A program made the position numbers and the translations under genes. Positions 1-5,355 of a DNA stretch of 5,355 nucleotides are shown here, piece by piece. The DNA lies in contig DKAU01000149.1 of assembly GCA_002450925.1 (NCBI GenBank), positions 2,133-7,487 of the forward strand. Direction: 5' to 3'. Every line of letters begins with the position of its first letter. Within the stretch, counting starts at the first letter, position 1. The notes under the pieces are model-generated. The model was not told the origin of the DNA, searched no databases, and was given only the letters and a program-made list of their open reading frames with translations. Source of the stretch: Thiobacillus sp. UBA6918 (lineage in GTDB: Bacteria > Pseudomonadota > Gammaproteobacteria > Burkholderiales > Thiobacillaceae).

Positions 1-1029
1 ACCGCCCGTATTCTCAAGCTTCCTCAGGAGCAGGTCTTTGCGATTTCAGCCCAAAAGGGCCTGATCGGGAAAGTCAGGGAAGATTCGGAAATGATTGCCA
101 GATCAGGGATCATGTCCCTGGAGAGTCTTCTCTCAGAGAAGATTGTTCCGGCCCGCAGAGATATCCTGTTTCAGGGCGCGATCACCCAACTGGCCGATAA
201 CGTCAGCAATGAGCGCGTCAGTTTGGCCACAAGGTTGCGCGAGGGATTGCAGAACCTGCAGGAACTGTCATCCCTGTCCGGTAAAAACCGTGAAATGGCC
301 GCGCAGTTGCGCGAAAACCTTGTCAAGGACAAGGTCCGTTATGACGCCACATCCGAGCAGTTCAAATCGACGCGCAAGGTCGTTCAACAGCATGGTGACC
401 AGTTGCTGGACCGGCTTTCAGAAGAGGCGCTTCATCAAATGCTTGAAGAATCGCGCACCATCATGGCCGACAGCTGGACGACCAAGGGCTTGATTCGTGC
501 CATGCGCACCCTTAGCGAAAATGCCATTGAGCGTTTCGGCCAGGCCGAAAAACTGTCTGTTGCCATGCAGCAATATTTGCTTTCAGCCTGCGAGCGCTTC
601 CATCGCGAACATGGTTTGCCGCGCATGTCTGTTCCGGTTCTTGACCTGACTTCGTATCGTATCCGCATGGACAAGCTCATGCAGGAAACCCAGGAATTTT
701 GCAGCGACCCCGGCAATCTTATTGTGGAAAAGCATTTCATGATCAAGCGCTTTTACAATGAAGTTGCTTCGGAAACCCAAAAAACCTTCAGCCTCGCGGC
801 CAAGGAAGCAAAGCGCTGGCTGAGCATCGCGCTGGATCCTGTTATTCAGCGCATACATGAATACAAGCAGATGCTCGATGACCGACTGGATACCATCCGC
901 AAAATTACAGAAAACGTGGGCGGGTTCCAGGATCAGATGATCATAGTCAAGTCGGGTATAGACAAGCTGCGCAAACAGAAGGCCGAACTGGACGAGATCG
1001 CGAAGCGATTCGAGTCGATCAACGCCTGA
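1..1029 (+). CDS. Dynamin-family GTPase (bacterial dynamin-like protein), C-terminal part; 5' end outside window
   Basis: The reading frame is open from base 1, so the Met at 91 is internal and not the start; 342 residues are visible before the TGA at 1027-1029. Near the left edge, 'VFAISAQKGL' (fragment residues 12-21) looks like the end of a GTPase domain, with 'SAQ' in the place of the G5 (SAK-like) motif. The remainder is almost entirely charged, amphipathic helix, as in the stalk of dynamin-like proteins, and ends in a likely coiled coil (about residues 308-338). I see no signal peptide and no long hydrophobic segment that would form a membrane anchor, so any membrane contact would be peripheral or through an amphipathic tip. 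Bacterial relatives are membrane-remodelling or membrane-protecting GTPases; the role here is unknown. The P-loop cannot be checked. The family call rests on similarity recalled from betaproteobacterial 'dynamin family protein' sequences and is good but not certain. The gene converges on rng, 15 bases away. Confidence 0.75.
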   Translation, partial: TARILKLPQEQVFAISAQKGLIGKVREDSEMIARSGIMSLESLLSEKIVPARRDILFQGAITQLADNVSNERVSLATRLREGLQNLQELSSLSGKNREMAAQLRENLVKDKVRYDATSEQFKSTRKVVQQHGDQLLDRLSEEALHQMLEESRTIMADSWTTKGLIRAMRTLSENAIERFGQAEKLSVAMQQYLLSACERFHREHGLPRMSVPVLDLTSYRIRMDKLMQETQEFCSDPGNLIVEKHFMIKRFYNEVASETQKTFSLAAKEAKRWLSIALDPVIQRIHEYKQMLDDRLDTIRKITENVGGFQDQMIIVKSGIDKLRKQKAELDEIAKRFESINA

Positions 1030-1031
1030 TT

Positions 1032-1052
1032 TGCTGTCAGAAAATCACAGCA
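1032..1052. other. Short inverted repeat at the convergent gene ends
   Basis: TGCTGT (1032-1037) and ACAGCA (1047-1052) form a 6-base stem with a 9-base loop. It spans the 15-base gap between the stop codons of the dynamin-like gene and rng and runs into the rng coding end. There is no U-run after it on either strand, so it is at best a weak stop signal for transcription. No better terminator exists in the gap; readthrough or Rho-dependent ending is possible. Confidence 0.25.
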
Positions 1053-2499
1053 GGATGATGTCGTACTGCTCCTGCATGTAGCTGGTTTCGACCTGTAAAG
1101 AAATCGGCTTGCCAATGAAGTCGGAAAGCTGCGCAAGGCTTTGCGACTCTTCGTCCAGGAACAGGTCCACTACGCTTTGTGAAGCCAGGATGCGGTATTC
1201 ACGCGCATCGAATTGCCGTGCTTCGCGAAGAATTTCGCGCAATGCGTCGTAGCAAACCGTGCGGGCAGTCTTGATTTCGCCTCGCGCCTGGCAGGTTGGA
1301 CACGGCTCGCACAGTACATGGGCAAGCGATTCACGCGTGCGTTTTCTTGTCATCTCAACCAATCCAAGCGTCGAGAACCCATTGACCGATGTGCGGGTGG
1401 AATCGCGTGCCAGCGATTTCTTCAACTCTGCCAGCACGGTTTCCCGATGCTCGGCATTGTCCATGTCGATGAAGTCGATGATGATGATGCCGCCCAGGTT
1501 GCGCAGCCTGAGCTGTCGGGCGATGGTCTGGGCCGCTTCGAGGTTGGTCTTGAAGATGGTGTCATCGAAATTGCGCGCACCTACGAAACCGCCGGTATTA
1601 ACGTCAATGGTCGTGAGTGCCTCGGTCTGGTCGATAATGAGATAACCACCTGATTTAAGGTCCACGCGCCGGGCAAGCGCCTTCTCGATTTCCTCTTCAA
1701 TAGCGTACAGGTCAAAAAGGGGCCGGTCTGCGCTGTAGTGATGCAGCTTTTCGGTGACACCGCCTGTGTAGTTGTGCGCAAACTCGTACATGCGCTGATG
1801 GGTTTCGCGCGAATCGACCAGAATCCGGTCTGTTTCGCTGTTAACGAAGTCGCGCAGCACCCGCAGGGCAAGGTTGAGGTCCTGGTAGAGCGGGGACGGG
1901 GCAATGGAGTGCTGCGATTTTTCCGAAATGTTGTGCCACTGTTTGCACAAATAGGCGATATCAGCGCGCAGATCCTCCTCGCTTGCCGATTCGGCCATGG
2001 TGCGCATGATAAAACCGCCCTGGATGTCCGGTTGCAGCACGGCTTGAAGCCGGTGGCGCATCTGTTCCCGTTCTTCCTCGCCTTCAATACGCTGGGAAAT
2101 GCCGATATGCGATTCCTGCGGTAGATAAACCAGATAGCGACCGGCAAAACTGATCTGGGTAGAGAGGCGGGCGCCCTTTGTGCCGATAGGATCCTTGATC
2201 ACCTGCACTACCAGCGATTGACCTTCGTGCAGAACCTGTTCGATTCTTCGTTCTGTTTCATCTGAACGTCGCTCCTGCCAGATGTCTGCAACATGCAGGA
2301 AGGCGGCGCGCTCCAGACCTATGTCAATGAAGGCAGACTGCATGCCTGGGAGTACGCGTGCAACTCTCCCAAGGTAGATGTTGCCAACCAGGCCGCGGCT
2401 GTCTGCGCGTTCGATGTGCAGTTCCTGGACTGCACCCAGATGAAGAACCGCCACGCGCGTCTCCTGAGGCGTGACGTTGACCAGCATTTCCTCGCTCAT
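1045..2499 (-). CDS. rng: Ribonuclease G (RNase E/G family endoribonuclease)
   Basis: 484 residues, close to the 489 of E. coli RNase G, and collinear with it. The protein is a cytoplasmic single-strand endoribonuclease that matures the 5' end of 16S rRNA and takes part in mRNA decay. The N-terminus 'LVNVTPQETRVAV' is typical of the family, followed by an S1 RNA-binding domain (about residues 37-120, including 'GNIYLGRV' and 'VLPGMQSAFIDIG'). The DNase I-like catalytic core has the two metal-binding aspartates expected from RNase E: D299 in 'TTIDVNTGGF' and D342 in 'IIIIDFIDM', 43 residues apart as in RNase E D303/D346. The zinc-link motif C400-P-T-C403 needed for dimerisation is present. There is no long C-terminal scaffold, which separates it from RNase E. 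It is the last visible gene of the minus-strand operon. The ATG at 2499 has a good Shine-Dalgarno (GGAG, 8-base spacing) and a hairpin just upstream. No defects seen. Confidence 0.98.
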   Translation of the reverse strand: MSEEMLVNVTPQETRVAVLHLGAVQELHIERADSRGLVGNIYLGRVARVLPGMQSAFIDIGLERAAFLHVADIWQERRSDETERRIEQVLHEGQSLVVQVIKDPIGTKGARLSTQISFAGRYLVYLPQESHIGISQRIEGEEEREQMRHRLQAVLQPDIQGGFIMRTMAESASEEDLRADIAYLCKQWHNISEKSQHSIAPSPLYQDLNLALRVLRDFVNSETDRILVDSRETHQRMYEFAHNYTGGVTEKLHHYSADRPLFDLYAIEEEIEKALARRVDLKSGGYLIIDQTEALTTIDVNTGGFVGARNFDDTIFKTNLEAAQTIARQLRLRNLGGIIIIDFIDMDNAEHRETVLAELKKSLARDSTRTSVNGFSTLGLVEMTRKRTRESLAHVLCEPCPTCQARGEIKTARTVCYDALREILREARQFDAREYRILASQSVVDLFLDEESQSLAQLSDFIGKPISLQVETSYMQEQYDIILL

Positions 2500-2507
2500 G
2501 GCGAATG

Positions 2508-2511
2508 CTCC
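2508..2511 (-). promoter_or_regulatory. Shine-Dalgarno of rng
   Basis: The minus strand reads GGAG, 8 bases before the rng ATG (2499-2497). It is the clearest ribosome binding site in the window and supports this start. It lies a few bases downstream of the maf-rng hairpin, so it is left single-stranded when the hairpin forms. Confidence 0.8.
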
Positions 2512-2517
2512 AATTTT

Positions 2518-2545
2518 CAGTCAGTGCGGTGGGCCGCATTGACTG
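2518..2545 (-). promoter_or_regulatory. Hairpin between maf and rng
   Basis: Inverted repeat with 12-base arms (CAGTCAGTGCGG at 2518-2529 and CCGCATTGACTG at 2534-2545 on the + strand) around a 4-base loop. In the operon transcript (minus strand) the stem has 11 Watson-Crick pairs and one A-C mismatch; on the + strand that position would be a G-U wobble, so all 12 would pair. In the operon transcript the stem begins 4 bases after the maf stop codon and ends 6 bases before the rng Shine-Dalgarno. Neither strand has a U-run directly after the stem, so it does not look like an intrinsic terminator. Possible roles are an mRNA processing or stabilising element, or control of rng expression. The structure is seen in the sequence; the role is inferred. 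Confidence 0.6.
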
Positions 2546-2549
2546 CAAA

Positions 2550-3164
2550 CTAGATTTTGATTTCTGCCCAGGTCAGAAGTTCGACCGTTTCAAACAGGGG
2601 TAACCCCATGATACCGCTATAACTGCCCTCAATGCGCGTAACAAACATTCCTGCCCGGCCCTGAATGCCATAGGCGCCTGCCTTGTCGAGCGCTTCACCG
2701 CTGTTTAGGTAGCGAGTGATGGTTCTTGGGGATAGCGGCGCAAACTCCACCTTGCTTGAGGAAAGGCGCTTCTCGATTCCATTCGCGGTGGTGATGGCGA
2801 CGCCGCTATGAACCCAGTGGAACCGCCCGGAAAGACGCTTCAAAATTTCTTCTGCGTGGGCAAGATCACGTGGTTTGCCGATGATTTCCCCATCAAGGTC
2901 CACGACAGTGTCTGCGCCCAGCACCGGCCTTGAAATGATTTCGCGCTGGTTAAGGCTTGCAAAACCCTTGGATGACTTTTCTTCGGCCATCCGTAGCGCG
3001 AATGGGCCTGGCGCCTCATTTTCCAGGGGTACCTCCAGCACATCAGCCCGTCCCGGTGCTGTACGCAGCATCAAAACCACGAAATTCACACCGATCTGTT
3101 TTAGCAGCTCGCGGCGGCGGGGCGATTGCGAGGCAAGATAAATTCTGTTGTCGGCATGTGCCAT
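2550..3164 (-). CDS. maf: Maf-family nucleoside triphosphate pyrophosphatase (probably dTTP/UTP type)
   Basis: 204 residues, near the usual length of about 195-200. Maf proteins are cytoplasmic house-cleaning enzymes that hydrolyse non-canonical or excess NTPs to the NMP and pyrophosphate, and are linked to septum inhibition when overproduced. Visible motifs: 'ASQSPRRREL' (residues 11-20, phosphate-binding loop), K63 in 'AEEKS', 'GADTVV' (83-88, with the catalytic aspartate D85), 'GKPRD' (96-100), 'DKAGAYGIQG' (160-169) and 'GSYSGIMGLPL' (180-190). The 'DKAGAYGIQG' form is that of the YhdE (dTTP/UTP) branch and not the YceF (7-methyl-GTP) branch, so I infer that specificity. The start at 3164 places the SQSPRR loop at the normal distance from the N-terminus. 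There is no recognisable Shine-Dalgarno; the 16 bases before the ATG are A/T-rich and include TTAATTAA, so translation may depend on readthrough from rlmH. A TAG stop at 2552-2550 ends the gene. Confidence 0.96.
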   Translation of the reverse strand: MAHADNRIYLASQSPRRRELLKQIGVNFVVLMLRTAPGRADVLEVPLENEAPGPFALRMAEEKSSKGFASLNQREIISRPVLGADTVVDLDGEIIGKPRDLAHAEEILKRLSGRFHWVHSGVAITTANGIEKRLSSSKVEFAPLSPRTITRYLNSGEALDKAGAYGIQGRAGMFVTRIEGSYSGIMGLPLFETVELLTWAEIKI

Positions 3165-3180
3165 GGCTTTTAATTAATTG

Positions 3181-3651
3181 TTATTCACGGTGATAAGGGT
3201 GCCCTTTTAAAATGGACACGGCCCGGTAAAGCTGTTCTGCCAGCAAAACCCTGACCAGGCCATGCGGCAGAGTCAGGCTGGATACGCCCAATAATAAATC
3301 CGAACGCGCTTTGACTGAAGCATCAAGTCCGTCAGCGCCACCGATGACAAAACATGGCTGCACCGCCTCCTGCATCCAGCGGGCGAGGTAATCTGACAAT
3401 TCAATGGTGGAAAATTGCTTGCCGCGTTCGTCCAGCGCAACCAGCATGGGCTGTGATGGGAGGGAGGACAGGATGCGATCTGCTTCCAGCTTCTGGATGC
3501 GCTCGGTTGAAGCACCAGCTGCGCGTTTTTCAGGCTTGATTTCGATCAGTTCCAGCGCAGCATCGGTAGGCATTCGCTTTGCATATTCCTGGTAGCCGGC
3601 CTCGATCCAGGCAGGCATTTTGTGGCCAACTGCCAGGATGCGCAATTTCAT
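3181..3651 (-). CDS. rlmH: 23S rRNA (pseudouridine1915-N3)-methyltransferase
   Basis: 156 residues from the ATG at 3651 (family about 155). RlmH is a small homodimeric SPOUT-class enzyme that uses S-adenosylmethionine to methylate N3 of pseudouridine 1915 in helix 69 of 23S rRNA on assembled 70S ribosomes. The N-terminus 'MKLRILAVGHKMPAW' and C-terminus 'HPYHRE' match E. coli RlmH ('MKLQLVAVGTKMPDW', 'HPYHRE'). The SAM-binding knot is visible as 'VIGGADG' (102-108) and 'LTLPHGLVRVLLAEQLYRA' (126-144). The frame is open further upstream, to 3774, but those 41 extra residues are antisense-like, overlap rsfS and have no family match, so I reject that start. The ATG overlaps the rsfS stop as ATGA (3651-3648); with no clear Shine-Dalgarno, translation is probably coupled to rsfS. 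The gene is intact. Confidence 0.98.
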   Translation of the reverse strand: MKLRILAVGHKMPAWIEAGYQEYAKRMPTDAALELIEIKPEKRAAGASTERIQKLEADRILSSLPSQPMLVALDERGKQFSTIELSDYLARWMQEAVQPCFVIGGADGLDASVKARSDLLLGVSSLTLPHGLVRVLLAEQLYRAVSILKGHPYHRE

Positions 3652-4001
3652 TGCGCAGAACGTTTTACTCTGGCCTGAACGCCCGCATCCCACAGTTCCT
3701 CTAGGTTGTAGTGCGAGCGCACGGCCGGATGCATGACATGCACGACGATGTCGCCCAGGTCGACCAGAACCCACTCGCCAGTTTCTTCCCCTTCACTACC
3801 GATTATGGGCTCGCCTAGTTCCTTCATCTTGTCCCGCACGCTGCCGGCAAGCGCTTTGGTCTGCCGGGCCGAGTCTGCGCTTGCGATGATGACGCGTTCA
3901 AACATCGAGGTCAGAGGGGTGGTGTCCAGAACGGTGATGTCGCTGGCCTTGATGTCTTCGAGTGCCGCGACAACGGCAGCAGATTTTTCTTCAATGTTCA
4001 T
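3648..4001 (-). CDS. rsfS: Ribosomal silencing factor RsfS
   Basis: 117 residues, within the normal range for this small family (also called RsfA, YbeB or Iojap-like). RsfS binds ribosomal protein uL14 on the 50S subunit and blocks joining with 30S, lowering translation when nutrients are scarce. The conserved block 'GEWVLVDLGDIVVHVMHP' (75-92) followed by 'RSHYNLEELW' (95-104) is the family signature; 'SMFERVIIASADSARQTKALA' lies before it (32-52) with the usual (S/A)S.(S)..Q pattern. The start ATG (4001-3999) overlaps the nadD stop by four bases (ATGA) and the stop overlaps the rlmH start in the same way. No Shine-Dalgarno is evident before the ATG, so re-initiation after nadD is likely. 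The nadD-rsfS-rlmH order is widespread in Proteobacteria and supports the call. Nothing is missing. Confidence 0.98.
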   Translation of the reverse strand: MNIEEKSAAVVAALEDIKASDITVLDTTPLTSMFERVIIASADSARQTKALAGSVRDKMKELGEPIIGSEGEETGEWVLVDLGDIVVHVMHPAVRSHYNLEELWDAGVQARVKRSAQ

Positions 4002-4642
4002 AAATAAAGGCTATTTTTTTGAATATAGTCGAGCACGGGATCTGGCAACAAATAACGTGCGCTGTGTCTCGATTGCAGGGCAGATCGAATGGCGGTGGCA
4101 GAAATGTCCAGCGGTGTCATGGGGCTGAGCAGTATGGAACCTGCTGCCGTAGTGGATATTTGTGAAGTCTGGCGGTTTTGGAATTCAAGCCGCAGTTCGT
4201 CATTCAATGCGTCGTCCTGTTCCAGCTGGTATCCCGGGCGGTGGGCCACGGCAATGTTGGCCAGTTCGAACAAGTTTCGCCATTCCTTCCAGGTGGTCAG
4301 CCCCAGGAATGCGTCCCCGCCCATCAATAGCCAGATTGGTTGTTTTGCCCCGAGTTCTGCACGCAGATCGGTGAGCGTGTCGACGGTATAGCTGGCGCGT
4401 GCCTGACGCACCTCACGGTCATCCAGTTTGAAATGCGGATTGCCGGCAATGGCGAGACGAGCCATCTCCAGGCGGTGTGCTGCGGGGGTCCTGGGTACAC
4501 CGCGATGTGGTGGCTGGCCGGCCGGAATGATGCGAACCTCTGAAAGGCCCAGGGTTTGATACAACTCCTCGGCCAGGCGCAAGTGGCCGTAATGGATGGG
4601 ATCGAAGGTGCCACCAAAAACGCCGATGGGGGGAGAACTCAT
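3998..4642 (-). CDS. nadD: Nicotinate-nucleotide adenylyltransferase
   Basis: 214 residues, as expected for the bacterial enzyme. NadD joins nicotinate mononucleotide with ATP to make deamido-NAD and pyrophosphate, an essential step shared by the de novo and salvage routes to NAD. The nucleotidyltransferase signature 'GVFGGTFDPIHYGH' (7-20) includes the HxGH motif (H17-Y-G-H20). Other family marks are 'PPHR' (44-47), 'SYTVDTL' (84-90), 'LMGGDAFLGLTTW' (106-118) and the ATP-binding 'ISATAIR' (180-186), which corresponds to ISSTxIR. The ATG at 4642 is preceded by the proA stop with a single base between them (TGA-A-ATG), and GGGG just upstream could serve as a weak Shine-Dalgarno. Seven A residues in a row (4020-4014, coding strand) fall in the last codons; the frame is correct there, giving 'DYIQKNSLYL'. 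Confidence 0.98.
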   Translation of the reverse strand: MSSPPIGVFGGTFDPIHYGHLRLAEELYQTLGLSEVRIIPAGQPPHRGVPRTPAAHRLEMARLAIAGNPHFKLDDREVRQARASYTVDTLTDLRAELGAKQPIWLLMGGDAFLGLTTWKEWRNLFELANIAVAHRPGYQLEQDDALNDELRLEFQNRQTSQISTTAAGSILLSPMTPLDISATAIRSALQSRHSARYLLPDPVLDYIQKNSLYL

Positions 4643-4643
4643 T

Positions 4644-5355
4644 TCAGCCCCGTGTATGACCTTCTCCCAATACGACCCATTTTTCCGAAGTCAGTCCTTC
4701 CAGACCCACAGGGCCACGAGCGTGGATCTTGTCGGTGGAGATGCCGATTTCTGCGCCCAGGCCGTATTCAAAGCCATCGGCAAAGCGGGTGGAAGCATTG
4801 ACCATGACCGATGAGGAATCCACTTCGCGCATAAAACGGCGTGCGCGACTGTAATCCTCGGTGACGATGGCATCAGTGTGCTGCGAGCCGTATTTTGCAA
4901 TGTGCGCCATGGCCGCGTTGATATCGTCGACCACGCGAATGCTGATGATGGGGGCGAGGTATTCCTCGTGCCAGTCGGCCTCGGTCGCTTCTTTCATGGA
5001 AGAAACGATCCCGCGCGAGTCGGCGCAGCCGCGCATTTCCACACCTTTGGCAGCGTAGATTTCGGCGATGCGGGGCAGGAAATTCTTTGCGACCGAACGA
5101 TGCACCAGCAGAGTTTCCATGGTGTTGCAGGTGCCGTAGCGGCTGGTCTTTGCGTTGTCGGCTATGCGCACAGCCTTGTCAAGTTCCGCTTTGTCGTCGA
5201 TATATACGTGGCAGACGCCGTGCAGGTGCTTGATCACGGGAATGCGCGCATCGTTCATCAGGCGCTCGATCAAACCCTTGCCGCCTCTGGGTACGATGAC
5301 GTCGACGTACTCGCGCATGGTGATGAGTTCACCCACGGCGGCGCGGTCGATGGTC
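4644..5355 (-). CDS. proA: Gamma-glutamyl phosphate reductase (glutamate-5-semialdehyde dehydrogenase), C-terminal part; 5' end outside window
   Basis: 236 complete residues are visible out of about 417-420; the frame is open to the right edge, and the GTG at 5336 is an internal Val, not the start. ProA reduces gamma-glutamyl phosphate with NADPH to glutamate semialdehyde, the second step of proline synthesis from glutamate. It belongs to the aldehyde dehydrogenase superfamily. Visible marks: 'VDVIVPRGGKGL' (fragment residues 17-28), the catalytic cysteine in 'TCNTMETLLVH' (C76, codon 5129-5127), 'DSSSVMVNASTRFADG' (179-194), 'GLGAEIGIS' (198-206) and 'HARGPVGLEGLTSEKW' (211-226), all collinear with E. 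coli ProA. The missing part is roughly the N-terminal half of the cofactor-binding domain. It is the first visible gene of the operon and ends one base before nadD, so the promoter must lie farther upstream, out of view. Confidence 0.97.
   Translation of the reverse strand, partial: TIDRAAVGELITMREYVDVIVPRGGKGLIERLMNDARIPVIKHLHGVCHVYIDDKAELDKAVRIADNAKTSRYGTCNTMETLLVHRSVAKNFLPRIAEIYAAKGVEMRGCADSRGIVSSMKEATEADWHEEYLAPIISIRVVDDINAAMAHIAKYGSQHTDAIVTEDYSRARRFMREVDSSSVMVNASTRFADGFEYGLGAEIGISTDKIHARGPVGLEGLTSEKWVVLGEGHTRG

Noticed and set aside
91..93. Met codon at 91 as the start of the dynamin-like gene
   Set aside because: The frame is open to base 1 and the residues before it ('VFAISAQKGLIGKV') look like conserved GTPase-domain sequence, so the gene starts outside the window.
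1477..1489. GATGATGATGATG run that looks like a trinucleotide repeat
   Set aside because: It is the reverse complement of the Ile codons in the RNase G catalytic motif 'IIIIDFIDM', so it is explained by protein conservation.
2518..2545. Inverted repeat as a rho-independent terminator for maf or the operon
   Set aside because: No U-run follows the stem in either direction, and rng starts right after it with a good ribosome binding site.
1213..2553. Several long + strand open frames opposite rng (1213-1653, 1259-1645, 1738-2124, 2293-2553)
   Set aside because: They are antisense frames over a well-conserved gene; their translations are rich in Arg, Cys or Ser without recognisable domains and have no supporting start signals.
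3652..3774. Upstream in-frame extension of rlmH (41 more residues)
   Set aside because: It lies wholly over rsfS, has no resemblance to the RlmH N-terminus, and the ATG at 3651 gives the exact family length and start 'MKLRILAVG'.
5334..5336. GTG at 5336 as the start of proA
   Set aside because: The frame continues to the window edge with ProA-like residues ('TIDRAAVGEL'), and a start here would drop the N-terminal half of the enzyme.

Overview
The window looks like ordinary core chromosome from a betaproteobacterium, most likely Burkholderiales or Nitrosomonadales. I base this on moderate GC by eye, on how closely the proteins follow betaproteobacterial and gammaproteobacterial versions of their families, and on the gene order proA-nadD-rsfS-rlmH-maf-rng. 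The exact genus cannot be fixed from the sequence alone. There are no mobile elements, tRNA or rRNA genes, CRISPR arrays or phage genes.

Layout: at the left edge (1-1029, + strand) is the 3' part of a gene for a large, bacterial dynamin-like GTPase. Its G1-G4 motifs lie outside the window; what remains is the end of the GTPase domain and a long helical stalk. It converges on a six-gene minus-strand block with only 15 bases between the two stop codons. In transcription order (right to left) the block is: proA (proline synthesis; 5' end off the right edge), nadD (NAD synthesis), rsfS (ribosomal silencing factor), rlmH (23S rRNA pseudouridine methyltransferase), maf (house-cleaning nucleotide pyrophosphatase) and rng (RNase G).

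The junctions are very tight: 1 base between proA and nadD, a 4-base ATGA overlap at both nadD/rsfS and rsfS/rlmH, 16 bases between rlmH and maf, and 50 bases between maf and rng. This points to one operon with translational coupling in its middle. The only intergenic space of note is maf-rng, which holds a 12-position-stem hairpin just before a clear Shine-Dalgarno for rng. It is a candidate control or processing element for the RNase G message.

Functionally, rsfS, rlmH and rng all act on ribosomes or their RNA (subunit joining, 23S modification, 16S 5'-end maturation), while nadD, proA and maf are metabolic or nucleotide-pool functions. All six proteins are intact where visible and keep their key motifs. 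I see no convincing evidence of an undescribed system. The most worthwhile leads are the maf-rng hairpin and the dynamin-like protein next to the operon.
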